Source of the DNA: Candidatus Thorarchaeota archaeon
GTDB taxonomy: Archaea; Asgardarchaeota; Thorarchaeia; Thorarchaeales; Thorarchaeaceae
Direction of reading: 5' to 3'
DNA length: 41,734 nucleotides
Assembly (NCBI GenBank): GCA_004524595.1
Contig: SDOA01000020.1
Span: forward strand, 1-41,734
Within the stretch, counting starts at the first letter, position 1. Every line of letters starts with the position of its first letter. Below, one piece after another: positions 34,057-41,734 of this stretch. The translations under genes were made by a program, and so were the position numbers. The notes under the pieces were generated by a model, which ran no database searches, was not told where the DNA came from, and worked only from the letters and a program-made list of their open reading frames with translations.

Positions 34057-35259
34057 ATGAGTGTGACTAGTGTTAAGAGTGTCTTGAGTACTGAGAAAGT
34101 AATTCAAGTCTTAGATCAGGTGAATGTTTCATCTTTTCTAGACTCGTGGGGTCCGGAAGAGGTCATTCAAGTCTATGATCCCATTAGCCAGATGCAGGGT
34201 ATTCTGGTTATTGACAATACAGCACTGGGTCCTGGAAAGGGAGGGATAAGAATCTCTTCAACTGTGACACCTCTAGAAGTCTTTAGACTCGCAAGAGCAA
34301 TGACATGGAAGTGTGCTTTAGCAGATATTCCATTTGGAGGTGCCAAGTCTGGAATTCGAGCAGATCCCTACACAATCAATAAGGTGAAGCATATACAAGA
34401 ATTCGCAAAAAAGGTGTCCCCATTAACTCCTTCACGATACATCGCTGCACCAGATATGAATGTTGGAGAGCAAGAAATATCGGCATTCGTAGATACTATA
34501 GGAGATTTACAATCAGCAACGGGAAAACCAAGTAAAAAAGGAGGTATTCCTCACGAACTGGGAACTACAGGTTTTGGTGTTGGAGTCGCTCTCGAAAAGG
34601 CATTTGAAATGATTGGAGAATCGATTGGATTACCACCTGATTTAGAAGACACGAGGATTGTAATTCAGGGTTTTGGTAATGTAGGATTATGGATTGCTAA
34701 ATATATGCATAACAAGGGAGCCAAAATCATCGCTCTAAATGACTATTGGGGTACTATCTATAATAAGGAAGGATTAGATATGAGCAAGGCTGAAAAATAT
34801 GCATATGCCACGAGCGAGGAGAGATCAATTGCAAACAGCAAACTAGGCACAGTACTTTCGAGAGATGCCATTCTTGGTCTTGATTGTGATATATTAGTAC
34901 CCTGTGCAGTTGGTGATGTGATAAACGAGGGGTCATGGCACACTATCAAAGCAAAAATGATTGTTGAAGGAGCAAATAATGCAACCAGACCTATTGCAGA
35001 AAGACAGCTATTTGAAAACAGAGTAATCATCATTCCTGATTTTCTAGCAAATGCGGGAGGAGTTATTGGATCATATGTGGAATACAAGTATGGTACTGAA
35101 GAAGAAGCCTTTGCTATGATTGAATCTAAAATTAAAAAGAATACTGAAATTGTAGTTAGCGATGCTATGGACAGAAATCTTACTCCAAGACAGGTGGCTT
35201 TAGAACTAGCGCAAAACAGGGTTTTAGATGCAATGGAAAAGAACGGTCGAGGTAATTAG
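34057..35259 (+). CDS. gdhA: Glutamate dehydrogenase (Glu/Leu/Phe/Val dehydrogenase family)
   Basis: Interconverts glutamate with 2-oxoglutarate and ammonia. Seen: GPGKGGIRISSTVTPLE and MTWKCALADIPFGGAKSG (substrate and catalytic Lys), APDMNVGEQE (catalytic Asp), GIPHELGTTGFGVGVALEK and the Rossmann loop GFGNVGLWIAKYMHNKGAKI. C-terminal NNATRPIAE and FLANAGGVIGSYVEY are typical. At 400 residues, normal for archaeal hexameric GDH. ATG at 34057 with GTGAT ahead is chosen over the open frame from 34006, as the TATA box would lie inside the longer version. Its stop overlaps the start of the next gene by one base. Coenzyme use is not certain; after the second strand comes ALNDYWG, which fits NAD. 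Confidence 0.93.
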   Translation: MSVTSVKSVLSTEKVIQVLDQVNVSSFLDSWGPEEVIQVYDPISQMQGILVIDNTALGPGKGGIRISSTVTPLEVFRLARAMTWKCALADIPFGGAKSGIRADPYTINKVKHIQEFAKKVSPLTPSRYIAAPDMNVGEQEISAFVDTIGDLQSATGKPSKKGGIPHELGTTGFGVGVALEKAFEMIGESIGLPPDLEDTRIVIQGFGNVGLWIAKYMHNKGAKIIALNDYWGTIYNKEGLDMSKAEKYAYATSEERSIANSKLGTVLSRDAILGLDCDILVPCAVGDVINEGSWHTIKAKMIVEGANNATRPIAERQLFENRVIIIPDFLANAGGVIGSYVEYKYGTEEEAFAMIESKIKKNTEIVVSDAMDRNLTPRQVALELAQNRVLDAMEKNGRGN

Positions 35260-36074
35260 TGAAGGTGGTAGGCAGTCTGGAAGAATTCACTACGTTTCAC
35301 TTTTCCAATATATGGGGCAGTCTAAGAAATCTAATTGATTTCGAAAAAGTAGAGATTCCCACAAGTGTAAGACTTGTGGGGAGTGTACATGGTGAATTTC
35401 CAGTAGATGCCTACTTTCCTATTTTTCTAGAGATATCAAAAGATTATGTCCGAGAAGATCTATCTGGTAGATTTAGCTGTGCTGGAATGGATTTGGGACA
35501 GAAGTACTATGATAGCTATTGGCATCCAGCAAGAACAATTCCACTACCCCTCTTTGAAAACGATCCAGAATTAGGTGTTCATGGATTTCTAGAAGGATAT
35601 TGTCAACTCCTGGATAGATGGATAGATTCACCTATTCCAGATAATCTGCCCTGTGCTGCAATTGCTATCAAGACTAAAGGGAATTACTGTGAAGAACGTG
35701 AAGCCCAGTGGATCTTGGTTCTACTTCTTTGGCCAAACAATTCAGCCCGAGTTTTAGCCTTAGAGCTGTTTGAAGGAGCTCTAGAGGATTGTATATCACC
35801 CGAATGGTATCTTAATGTTTCAAAATTGATGCCTGTTGATACTGCAATTGAAGAGATTAGAAAATCATCAATGAATCTACCAAAATGGGAAAGACCAAGC
35901 TCTTCGTTGTTCGTCCAACCTGTTTTCCTTGGATGCATTCTTAATAATGGAAAAAAAGAGAGTAATGAAGTGAGTCATTGGAAACACGAATGGGTCTATG
36001 ATAGAAATGACAAGCTGATAGAGGATTTGAGCTTGTTACTTGATGAGTTTCACAGTATCATGGACCATTCATAA
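35259..36074 (+). CDS. Unknown protein, translationally coupled to glutamate dehydrogenase
   Basis: 271 residues with no recognised family, no signal peptide and no membrane segment. Acidic and Trp/Leu-rich, e.g. QWILVLLLWPNNSARVLALE and FLEGYCQLLDRWIDSPIP. The GTG start shares its first base with the TAG stop of the dehydrogenase gene, so translation should be coupled. A strong hairpin, CCCACAAGT (35358-35366) and ACTTGTGGG (35372-35380), 9 bp perfect plus two weak pairs, lies in its first 125 bases. The coupling suggests a role tied to nitrogen or glutamate metabolism, for example a modifier of the enzyme; this is a guess from position only. Confidence 0.65.
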   Translation: MKVVGSLEEFTTFHFSNIWGSLRNLIDFEKVEIPTSVRLVGSVHGEFPVDAYFPIFLEISKDYVREDLSGRFSCAGMDLGQKYYDSYWHPARTIPLPLFENDPELGVHGFLEGYCQLLDRWIDSPIPDNLPCAAIAIKTKGNYCEEREAQWILVLLLWPNNSARVLALELFEGALEDCISPEWYLNVSKLMPVDTAIEEIRKSSMNLPKWERPSSSLFVQPVFLGCILNNGKKESNEVSHWKHEWVYDRNDKLIEDLSLLLDEFHSIMDHS

Positions 36075-36162
36075 TGATAAATCTACAATCTAGTTATCGA
36101 TTAAAGATATGTGAACTTGAATTAATGCTCCGAATTTTTATAACAAGTTGTAAGGAGAAGAA

Positions 36163-36411
36163 CTAAACGACGCCCCCGCCCACAGGCGGAAAAATTAACA
36201 CTAAATCATCTTCGTTCAACTGTGTACTTAAATCAACAACGCTACCACCGTTAATCATAACAATTTTAGCTCTCTCCATACCAAATCCTAGTTGTTTAAA
36301 TAGGTCTTCAAGGGCATTACCAATTAGTTGTACTTCGAAAGAAGCTCCAATCTCATTATCTGGAGCCGCGTATTCTCTCAGAGTAGCATAGAGCTTGACT
36401 TGAACTCTCAT
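36163..36411 (-). CDS. MoaD/ThiS-like ubiquitin-fold protein
   Basis: 83 residues of the beta-grasp family of sulfur carriers for molybdo-/tungstopterin. It starts MRVQVKLYATLREYA, has a middle NALEDLFKQLGFGMERAKI, and ends with DLVLIFPPVGGGVV, where the family has a C-terminal Gly-Gly. Here two Val follow the glycines, so the carboxylate needed for thiolation would have to be freed by cleavage, or the protein is losing function. ATG at 36411 has GTGATG upstream; a TTG at 36426 is also open and would overlap the AOR remnant. Such genes are normally found with aldehyde ferredoxin oxidoreductase, as here. Confidence 0.8.
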   Translation of the reverse strand: MRVQVKLYATLREYAAPDNEIGASFEVQLIGNALEDLFKQLGFGMERAKIVMINGGSVVDLSTQLNEDDLVLIFPPVGGGVV

Positions 36412-36418
36412 TGTAACA

Positions 36419-36766
36419 TCACTCAATAATAATCAACATCGATGTCTTTTTTCGTATACCCATGACCTTTGAGGTGTTGTCCGCCACAGAGAAGTACCAT
36501 GTTAAAGGGGAAGAGCCTGTAACACCAAGATTTTCACCAGCAGTCAGTGTGCCTGAACATACCAATCTACCAAGTAGTGACGTTTCGTTGTAATCTTCTT
36601 TCAGTGCCTTGATTGCCGCAGGACCATCACCATATTTGATAAGACCACATTCTATTAACAAAGCAGGAGTGTTACCTGCCTCGATGGTATCCTGCCCCAA
36701 ATCGTTACATAATCGATTCAATTGAGCTGCATCATGTAGACTTCCAATTCCAAGATTGAACCTATA
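36419..36766 (-). pseudogene. Remnant of tungsten aldehyde ferredoxin oxidoreductase (AOR), C-terminal part
   Basis: Read in the minus frame from 36766 (following an in-frame TAA at 36767-36769): FNLGIGSLHDAAQLNRLCND, then LGQDTIEAGNTPALLIECGL and KYGDGPAAIKALKED. This is the AOR C-terminal domain, where intact enzymes have NxLCNDxGxDTISTGNT. After GRLVCSGTLTAGENLG the frame loses similarity and ends at 36419, far short of the normal length of about 600 residues. Another frame near 36440 gives HLKGHGYTKKD, perhaps a shifted part. N-terminal cofactor and cluster parts are absent. No matching piece was recognised in 36770-36929, which holds only a 45-codon frame without a start. The MoaD-like gene follows directly. 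Confidence 0.7.
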
Positions 36767-36929
36767 TTATTATGAATCAATATTCATATCAGGGGAGCCC
36801 GGAGTATTGGGAGAGCTCTTTGAGAGGTCAATTGATTTTTCAATATGATACTCTTCTCTTAATTGAATCAACTTCTTTGCTAAGCCATAGAGGGATTGTT
36901 TGATTCCTTATTAACGCGTGACTCATATT

Positions 36930-37766
36930 CTACCTATTCACTAGACTTGCACTAAACGAATCGTTGAATGTTCTGACTTCATCAATATCTGAAGAGCCGC
37001 GCTGGACAATTTGTCGATAAGGTGAAAGAATCAGGTCAAGACTCTTAGCTGATTGAACAAGCTGGTTCCATGATTCTTCTATAGGGCGGTGTTTCTGAAT
37101 TCTGATATAGACATCAAAATTATGTGGAGCGTAACTTGGAATCCAATCAGCGATATCGGCAAGGGTGAAAAAGTGTGGGATGCAACCATGATACGCACGT
37201 TCATCAAGCATCACATATGGACGATAGGGGTCTCTATCAAGATGATCCTGAGGCAGACCGGAACAACTCTCTAGTGTCTTAAAACCAAAGTCATTCAGAG
37301 CTATGATGTGAGGTTGTATTGAAAGGTCTACATAATCAATGAAAGTGGATGTGTTCTGTTTCTCATGGTAGGGAGCCTTCCTCAATTCACGATACCATTC
37401 AGGTTCATGATGTGCCCAGATTGTGCTAGGAATGCTTCCAGCTAAGACTCGCTTTCTATATGTTTGTAGGAGTATGGCTAATCGTTCCAGATTCCAAAGT
37501 AATCGTTCCCAAGCGAGGAGAGGTTCATCTTCATTAGTATACAGAGGATATGTCACAATAACATCTCCGTATTCGTCAAGAATAGGAATCCAGTAAGCAC
37601 TATTAGCGGCAGTGAATACGTGAGCCTCTACACCAGGATAACTTCTATGGTCAAAGATGATCATTGGTTGTTCTCTGAGCTTGTCTACTAAACCAGTAGA
37701 TACTCCATGGACATAATATCCGTTCTTGCGAAGTAGATTCACAATCTTATCGACAGATAAAGGCAT
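36930..37766 (-). CDS. Unknown protein of two similar halves
   Basis: 278 residues, no known family recognised. Both halves read alike: GYYVHGVSTGLVDKL ... FDHRSYPGVEAHVFTAANSA ... YWIP in the first (from about 16) and GFKTLESCSGLPQDHL ... LDERAYHGCIPHFFTLADIA ... DWIP in the second (from about 160). Each ends with a helix of W..L......L...YR..V type. The second half has Cys in SCSG and an Asp-His pair (QDHLDRD), which the first lacks, so an active or binding site may exist only there. SCSG recalls the wybutosine enzyme TYW3, but similarity is slight. Cytosolic, single gene, ATG start at 37766. Confidence 0.65.
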   Translation of the reverse strand: MPLSVDKIVNLLRKNGYYVHGVSTGLVDKLREQPMIIFDHRSYPGVEAHVFTAANSAYWIPILDEYGDVIVTYPLYTNEDEPLLAWERLLWNLERLAILLQTYRKRVLAGSIPSTIWAHHEPEWYRELRKAPYHEKQNTSTFIDYVDLSIQPHIIALNDFGFKTLESCSGLPQDHLDRDPYRPYVMLDERAYHGCIPHFFTLADIADWIPSYAPHNFDVYIRIQKHRPIEESWNQLVQSAKSLDLILSPYRQIVQRGSSDIDEVRTFNDSFSASLVNR

Positions 37767-37939
37767 AGAATTTCTTCACAGTATCATACTATACATCATA
37801 GCCTACTAAGGTCTTTGATAGTGCAACAATCATAAACTTGGCATTTCTATTGAATGCATTAGCCTGTCTGAGCCATTTCTGATACGATCTGATTATTGAT
37901 AGTTATTTTCAGGTATTCAGATGACCTATGATATGCTAA

Positions 37940-38824
37940 TTAGCCTATGAGATAGACTTGAGCAGTTGCGGAGATTGCAGCAGTTAATACAACAATCCCA
38001 ATCACAAGACGTAATTTTCGCTCAGAGATATTCTGAACCTTTGTGACTGCAAGATAGCTAGTAACTGCAGCTAAGATAACGTATAGTACGACCAAAGGTA
38101 GTGTGGATAGGGTGAATTGAAGTAAAATTATGTATGTAATGACTGTCATTGTCAGCATGACTGTGGCCGTAATCATTGCAGTCCCTACTGCTCGTAATGT
38201 GGGATAACCAACAATGAACATGAGTACGATTACGATGTTCATTGCTCCACCCATTGCTATTAGACCCGTGAGAAATCCTTGAATGATACAGAATCCATAT
38301 GTAACTGCATCCTTTTGTCTGGTAGATAATCCACTTTGTCTAAGTTTCTCATGCGTGGTTGTGTTTTTAAATTCAGTAATATCATTCATTCTAATTGCTT
38401 GAACAATAAATAGAAACCCTAGAATTGCTGTGACAATAGCTGAACCGCCCTCAAACAGATGTGAATATTGAGTCAGAAGCGGGAATGCTAGTATTGCAGT
38501 TGCAGTGGCTACAATACCTGCAGTCACACCAAGTTTGATACTATATACCCCATCAATCTCAAGTTCAGACCTTCGAAGGTAAAAAAGCGAGAGATTGGCT
38601 GCAATTACAAGATCAACAAGCATACTCGACAAGAGAACCTCATGCAATGGATACCCTCCAAAGACGAGTAATAATGGAACTATGAGCGGCCAAGCTGTCA
38701 TTCCAATAATTCCGGCCCCAAGACCAACTACAATTCCAAGAGGAATAGCAGATACAAGTAATGAGAATAACAGGGGATCCATGATTAGATGTGAGCCATG
38801 CCTTGTTTTATTCGTTACTGACAT
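37940..38824 (-). CDS. TauE/SafE family sulfite exporter-like permease
   Basis: Membrane protein with about eight hydrophobic segments over 294 residues. The first repeat has GLGAGIIGMTAWPLIVPLLL and HEVLLSSMLVDLVIAA; the second GFLTGLIAMGGAMNIVIVLM and LRAVGTAMITATVMLTMTV. This two-repeat form with GAGxGG-type loops marks DUF81/TauE, which exports sulfite, sulfonates or other organic anions. Start ATG at 38824 overlaps the serine hydrolase gene by 17 bases; ATG at 38782, 14 codons on, would avoid it and starts at the first membrane segment. It is downstream in that two-gene operon. Substrate unknown. Confidence 0.83.
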   Translation of the reverse strand: MSVTNKTRHGSHLIMDPLLFSLLVSAIPLGIVVGLGAGIIGMTAWPLIVPLLLVFGGYPLHEVLLSSMLVDLVIAANLSLFYLRRSELEIDGVYSIKLGVTAGIVATATAILAFPLLTQYSHLFEGGSAIVTAILGFLFIVQAIRMNDITEFKNTTTHEKLRQSGLSTRQKDAVTYGFCIIQGFLTGLIAMGGAMNIVIVLMFIVGYPTLRAVGTAMITATVMLTMTVITYIILLQFTLSTLPLVVLYVILAAVTSYLAVTKVQNISERKLRLVIGIVVLTAAISATAQVYLIG

Positions 38825-40010
38825 GATTCAATTTGGAAATCTTTCCTCTCGATCTGATTATCCAACCAAAGATCACTACTACAGCAAATGAGGTAATTAT
38901 TATCACAGACATGAGAAGATAGTTCTGTGAGGGACTAAAACCAGCAGCTGGAAAGATGTAATGGAGTAATAGAGTAGTCACTGTAAAGGAACCGCTACCT
39001 GTACAGACGACCACCATATCGAGTGCAGGAATGATGATGATATATTGTTCATAGGAACCTCTTGCAGTATAGGCCTCACCCCAGGCATAATTCCACCAGA
39101 GATAAGAATATCCAGTTCCCTGACCTTGATCAAACTCGATTTGAACAGACGTTGTTGTTGATTCGGATATCCAATCTTCAGATATGAGCTGTTCATCATC
39201 CCAGAGGCCATTCATTAGATAGAGATAACCAAATTTTGCCATATCCTTGGGAAGTATGTTTAATGCAGTGCCGCCAATTGGTATACCTTGATTGTCTGTG
39301 ACCCAGACATAGTTGGATATTCCAAGAGGTGTGAAGATCTTGGACTTAGCGTATTCTAAGGTGCCTTCTGGAGTGGTCCTGTTGAGGATGACTGAGAGTA
39401 GATGGGTCCCACCGGTATTATAGTTCCACTCCTCGCCGGGTGTGTCAATCAATTGACGGTCAAGCACATATTTTGCCCAGTTCGTACTAGATGCCATATT
39501 GTAGTAATCTGACTGATCGACCCATTCAAGACCAGAGGTCATTGTAAGAAGATGTTTGATGGTGATTGAGTCCTTGTCGGAATCTGTGTATTCATCTGCA
39601 AGTTCAGGGAAGTAATCCAAGACACTTGTATCAACACTATCTATGTAACCATCATCGATTGCAGTACCTATGAGAGCTGACGTAAAGCTCTTCGTACAAG
39701 AATAGATATGATGTCGGTCATTTTCATCATAGGATGGTGAAGGATACGATTCATAGACAAGATACCCATAACGGATAATCAAGAGGGAATCAATGTCATT
39801 TGTCCAGTCTTGTGTATCAATATAATCCTCCATAGCCTCCAATCGTTCAGACTGCATTCCTTGCTCTTCAGGTGTAGTAGAAATCCAACCAGACGTAGGC
39901 CAATAATCAGTTTGAGAAACAAGTGACTGTTGCTGAGCAGAAGATGGCACTATCATAGGGACTATCATAAGTGATAAGCATAGAATTGCAAACTCAAGTG
40001 ATTTATCCAT
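38808..40010 (-). CDS. Membrane-anchored serine hydrolase (beta-lactamase / penicillin-binding class C type)
   Basis: About 400 residues with an N-terminal signal peptide (LEFAILCLSLMIVP) and a single membrane helix near the C-terminus (LLMSVIIITSFAVVVIFGWI) ending in basic residues. In the longer frame from 40028, active Ser110 and Lys113 lie in IYSCTKSFTSALIG, the SxxK motif; the second motif is Tyr203-Asn in WNYNTGGTHLLS; a family-typical HLLTMTSGLEW lies near 159. The catalytic domain faces outside. Such proteins are often esterases, peptidases or D-amino acid hydrolases rather than true beta-lactamases; archaea lack peptidoglycan, so a penicillin target is unlikely. ATG at 40010 is chosen (signal begins there). 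Confidence 0.87.
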   Translation of the reverse strand: MDKSLEFAILCLSLMIVPMIVPSSAQQQSLVSQTDYWPTSGWISTTPEEQGMQSERLEAMEDYIDTQDWTNDIDSLLIIRYGYLVYESYPSPSYDENDRHHIYSCTKSFTSALIGTAIDDGYIDSVDTSVLDYFPELADEYTDSDKDSITIKHLLTMTSGLEWVDQSDYYNMASSTNWAKYVLDRQLIDTPGEEWNYNTGGTHLLSVILNRTTPEGTLEYAKSKIFTPLGISNYVWVTDNQGIPIGGTALNILPKDMAKFGYLYLMNGLWDDEQLISEDWISESTTTSVQIEFDQGQGTGYSYLWWNYAWGEAYTARGSYEQYIIIIPALDMVVVCTGSGSFTVTTLLLHYIFPAAGFSPSQNYLLMSVIIITSFAVVVIFGWIIRSRGKISKLNHVSNE

Positions 40011-40187
40011 TATTACCACATTGAACAAAAAAGATTCTGAGATAATGTAAGTATTATCACTTCAGCATGATTTCATTGTATCTGGTGAAGAATAAGATAA
40101 GCAGGAAAAAAGAATGCAGATGAAAAATATGGTCCTGTAACGAGGTATTATTAGTCTAGAAAGCAAGTATTCAGATGGTTCGTGGTT

Positions 40188-41192
40188 ATGGTATCATCTA
40201 ATTCCCATATCGAGAATGGAAACCAGGGAAAAACTGAGGCATCTCTCTTCGATGAAATTTCTCATGATGCAAGAATTAGAATTCTCTTCATGATTCGTGA
40301 CCACGAACTCGGATTTTCTGAATTAAAACAGCAATTAGAGATTAAAAGTAGTGGCAATCTACAGCACCATCTTGGAAAACTGGGAACTCTCATATATCTC
40401 AATGAGGAGGGGCTGTATTCACTTACTGACAATGGCAAAGAAGCTATTATGGCAATCAGAGCAGTACGTCGGACCCTGAATCAACAGAAATCTGACAGGA
40501 TCATCGTTGCACTCATCTTGACATTTAGTTCCTATGTGGGATTTATGAATGGAACATTTCTATTCGGGACTGTGACTGCTCAGACCCCATTATTCGCTCT
40601 TTGGATGGCTTTCTTCATGGGGATTTTCATGTACCTCGCATGGCCATTGATTTACAGACGCAGCCAGAAAGAACCAATATCGGATTCTTCAGGCAAAGAT
40701 GAAAAAGATAGTATATCTGAAGCTTCACTCTTTGAATCTATTGCCCATGAGTCTCGAATCAATACAATATTTGTTCTTCAGAATGGTCACTTAGGGTTCT
40801 CTGAGTTGAAAAAGAAGCTAAATCTGACAAGTAGTGGCAATCTCCAGCATCATATCAATAAACTTGGAAATCTAATTGAACAGAATAGTGACGGATTATA
40901 CATGCTCACTGATAGTGGAAGAGAAGCAGTTTCAGCCATTCAGGCAATTCGAAGTATGCAGGACAGACTTAAGATCAATTTGACTGCTATGATTTTTATC
41001 GGATCCTTGATTTATTATACTGTAATTCTGACAACTCCATTTATCTTAGGAACCGTCAATCCCTTGACACCTCTGGAAGCATTGGTCATTTCAGTGGCTT
41101 TCGGAGCCATTTTCTATATTATATTCTCTGCTGCACATAAGGTGATAATCAATCAGAAAGCAGAGTCATCAATATGGATCAAGGAAGAATAG
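40188..41192 (+). CDS. Tandem winged-helix regulator with two membrane-pair modules
   Basis: 334 residues made of two repeated modules. Each has a winged-helix domain of ArsR-like form followed by two membrane segments. Module 1: ASLFDEISHDARIRILFMIR, GFSELKQQLEIKSSGNLQHH and LYSLTDNGKEAI (about 20-90), then membrane segments (105-155). Module 2: ASLFESIAHESRINTIFVLQ, GFSELKKKLNLTSSGNLQHH and LYMLTDSGREAV (about 184-260), then segments (268-325). SSGNLQHH is the recognition-helix region, identical in both. So the protein carries its own dimer of DNA-binding domains at the membrane. ATG at 40188; GTG at 40182 is also open. Regulated genes unknown; the serine hydrolase operon is divergent. Confidence 0.75.
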   Translation: MVSSNSHIENGNQGKTEASLFDEISHDARIRILFMIRDHELGFSELKQQLEIKSSGNLQHHLGKLGTLIYLNEEGLYSLTDNGKEAIMAIRAVRRTLNQQKSDRIIVALILTFSSYVGFMNGTFLFGTVTAQTPLFALWMAFFMGIFMYLAWPLIYRRSQKEPISDSSGKDEKDSISEASLFESIAHESRINTIFVLQNGHLGFSELKKKLNLTSSGNLQHHINKLGNLIEQNSDGLYMLTDSGREAVSAIQAIRSMQDRLKINLTAMIFIGSLIYYTVILTTPFILGTVNPLTPLEALVISVAFGAIFYIIFSAAHKVIINQKAESSIWIKEE

Positions 41193-41364
41193 AAATTACT
41201 CATGTAAGTAATAATTTACCTCCAAGGAAACAGGATTCTAGTAGAAGATAACCTCGTAATTCTACTGATTCTTGGAGTGTTGAAGTGTTAGAAAAAATAG
41301 ACAACAAAGGATGGAAGTACTTCTACGAACCCTTGACAACTCTAGGTACTGTGCGAACACACTT

Positions 41365-41734
<370 letters not shown>

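Noticed and set aside
38808..40010. Serine hydrolase as an antibiotic-resistance beta-lactamase
   Set aside because: SxxK and YxN motifs mark the fold only; membrane anchor and archaeal context make esterase or peptidase roles more likely.

Overview
The window is archaeal, most likely an Asgard archaeon; a Thorarchaeia-like member is my best guess, by inference only. Supporting signs are Shine-Dalgarno motifs of the GGAGGTG/GAGGA type, TATA-like boxes, short zinc-ribbon proteins, winged-helix regulators fused to membrane segments, a leucine-rich-repeat protein, and many genes of bacterial type in a moderately AT-rich background. The right end runs into the 3' part of a 23S rRNA gene on the minus strand, with no 5S gene next to it. 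No CRISPR array, insertion sequence, tRNA or prophage was seen.

Layout. 1-9.5 kb: housekeeping and transport genes: a GlcD-type FAD oxidoreductase, a metallophosphoesterase, an ArsB/NhaD-like transporter, a GC-rich structured RNA candidate, a zinc-finger NYN/PIN-like nuclease, a short bacterial-style alanyl-tRNA synthetase, a DUF47-PiT phosphate uptake pair and an MBL-fold hydrolase. 9.6-19 kb: membrane proteins, a nitroreductase with a small zinc ribbon, a ferredoxin/acyl-CoA dehydrogenase pair, a membrane-anchored gingipain-like protease, a DUF1028 protein, an LRR protein and an SDR. 19-27.2 kb: a methyltransferase, then two divergent operons. One is an ABC exporter (ATPase plus two paralogous permeases). 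The other is a putative DNA-binding protein followed by three tandem paralogous bPH2 (DUF304) membrane proteins. A dense set of inverted repeats lies between them. This is the best candidate for an undescribed system, perhaps envelope defence or peptide export.

27.4-31 kb holds the remains of a reductive pyrimidine-degradation locus. The beta-ureidopropionase-like amidohydrolase is intact, the dihydropyrimidinase survives only as a C-terminal piece, and the dihydropyrimidine dehydrogenase (PreA) only as an N-terminal piece. 31-36 kb: a Gfo/Idh/MocA oxidoreductase, and a two-HTH regulator divergent from a glutamate dehydrogenase that is translationally coupled to an unknown gene. 36-38 kb: a decayed aldehyde ferredoxin oxidoreductase with a MoaD-like protein still attached, and an unknown protein made of two similar halves. 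38-41 kb: a TauE-like exporter, a membrane-anchored serine hydrolase and a tandem HTH-membrane regulator.

Two themes recur. One is duplication: three bPH2 genes, two ABC permeases, and three proteins that are internally doubled. The other is recent gene decay, with three pseudogene fragments within 9 kb (28.3-36.8 kb). Function calls rest on motifs read by eye from translated sequence; no database search was run.
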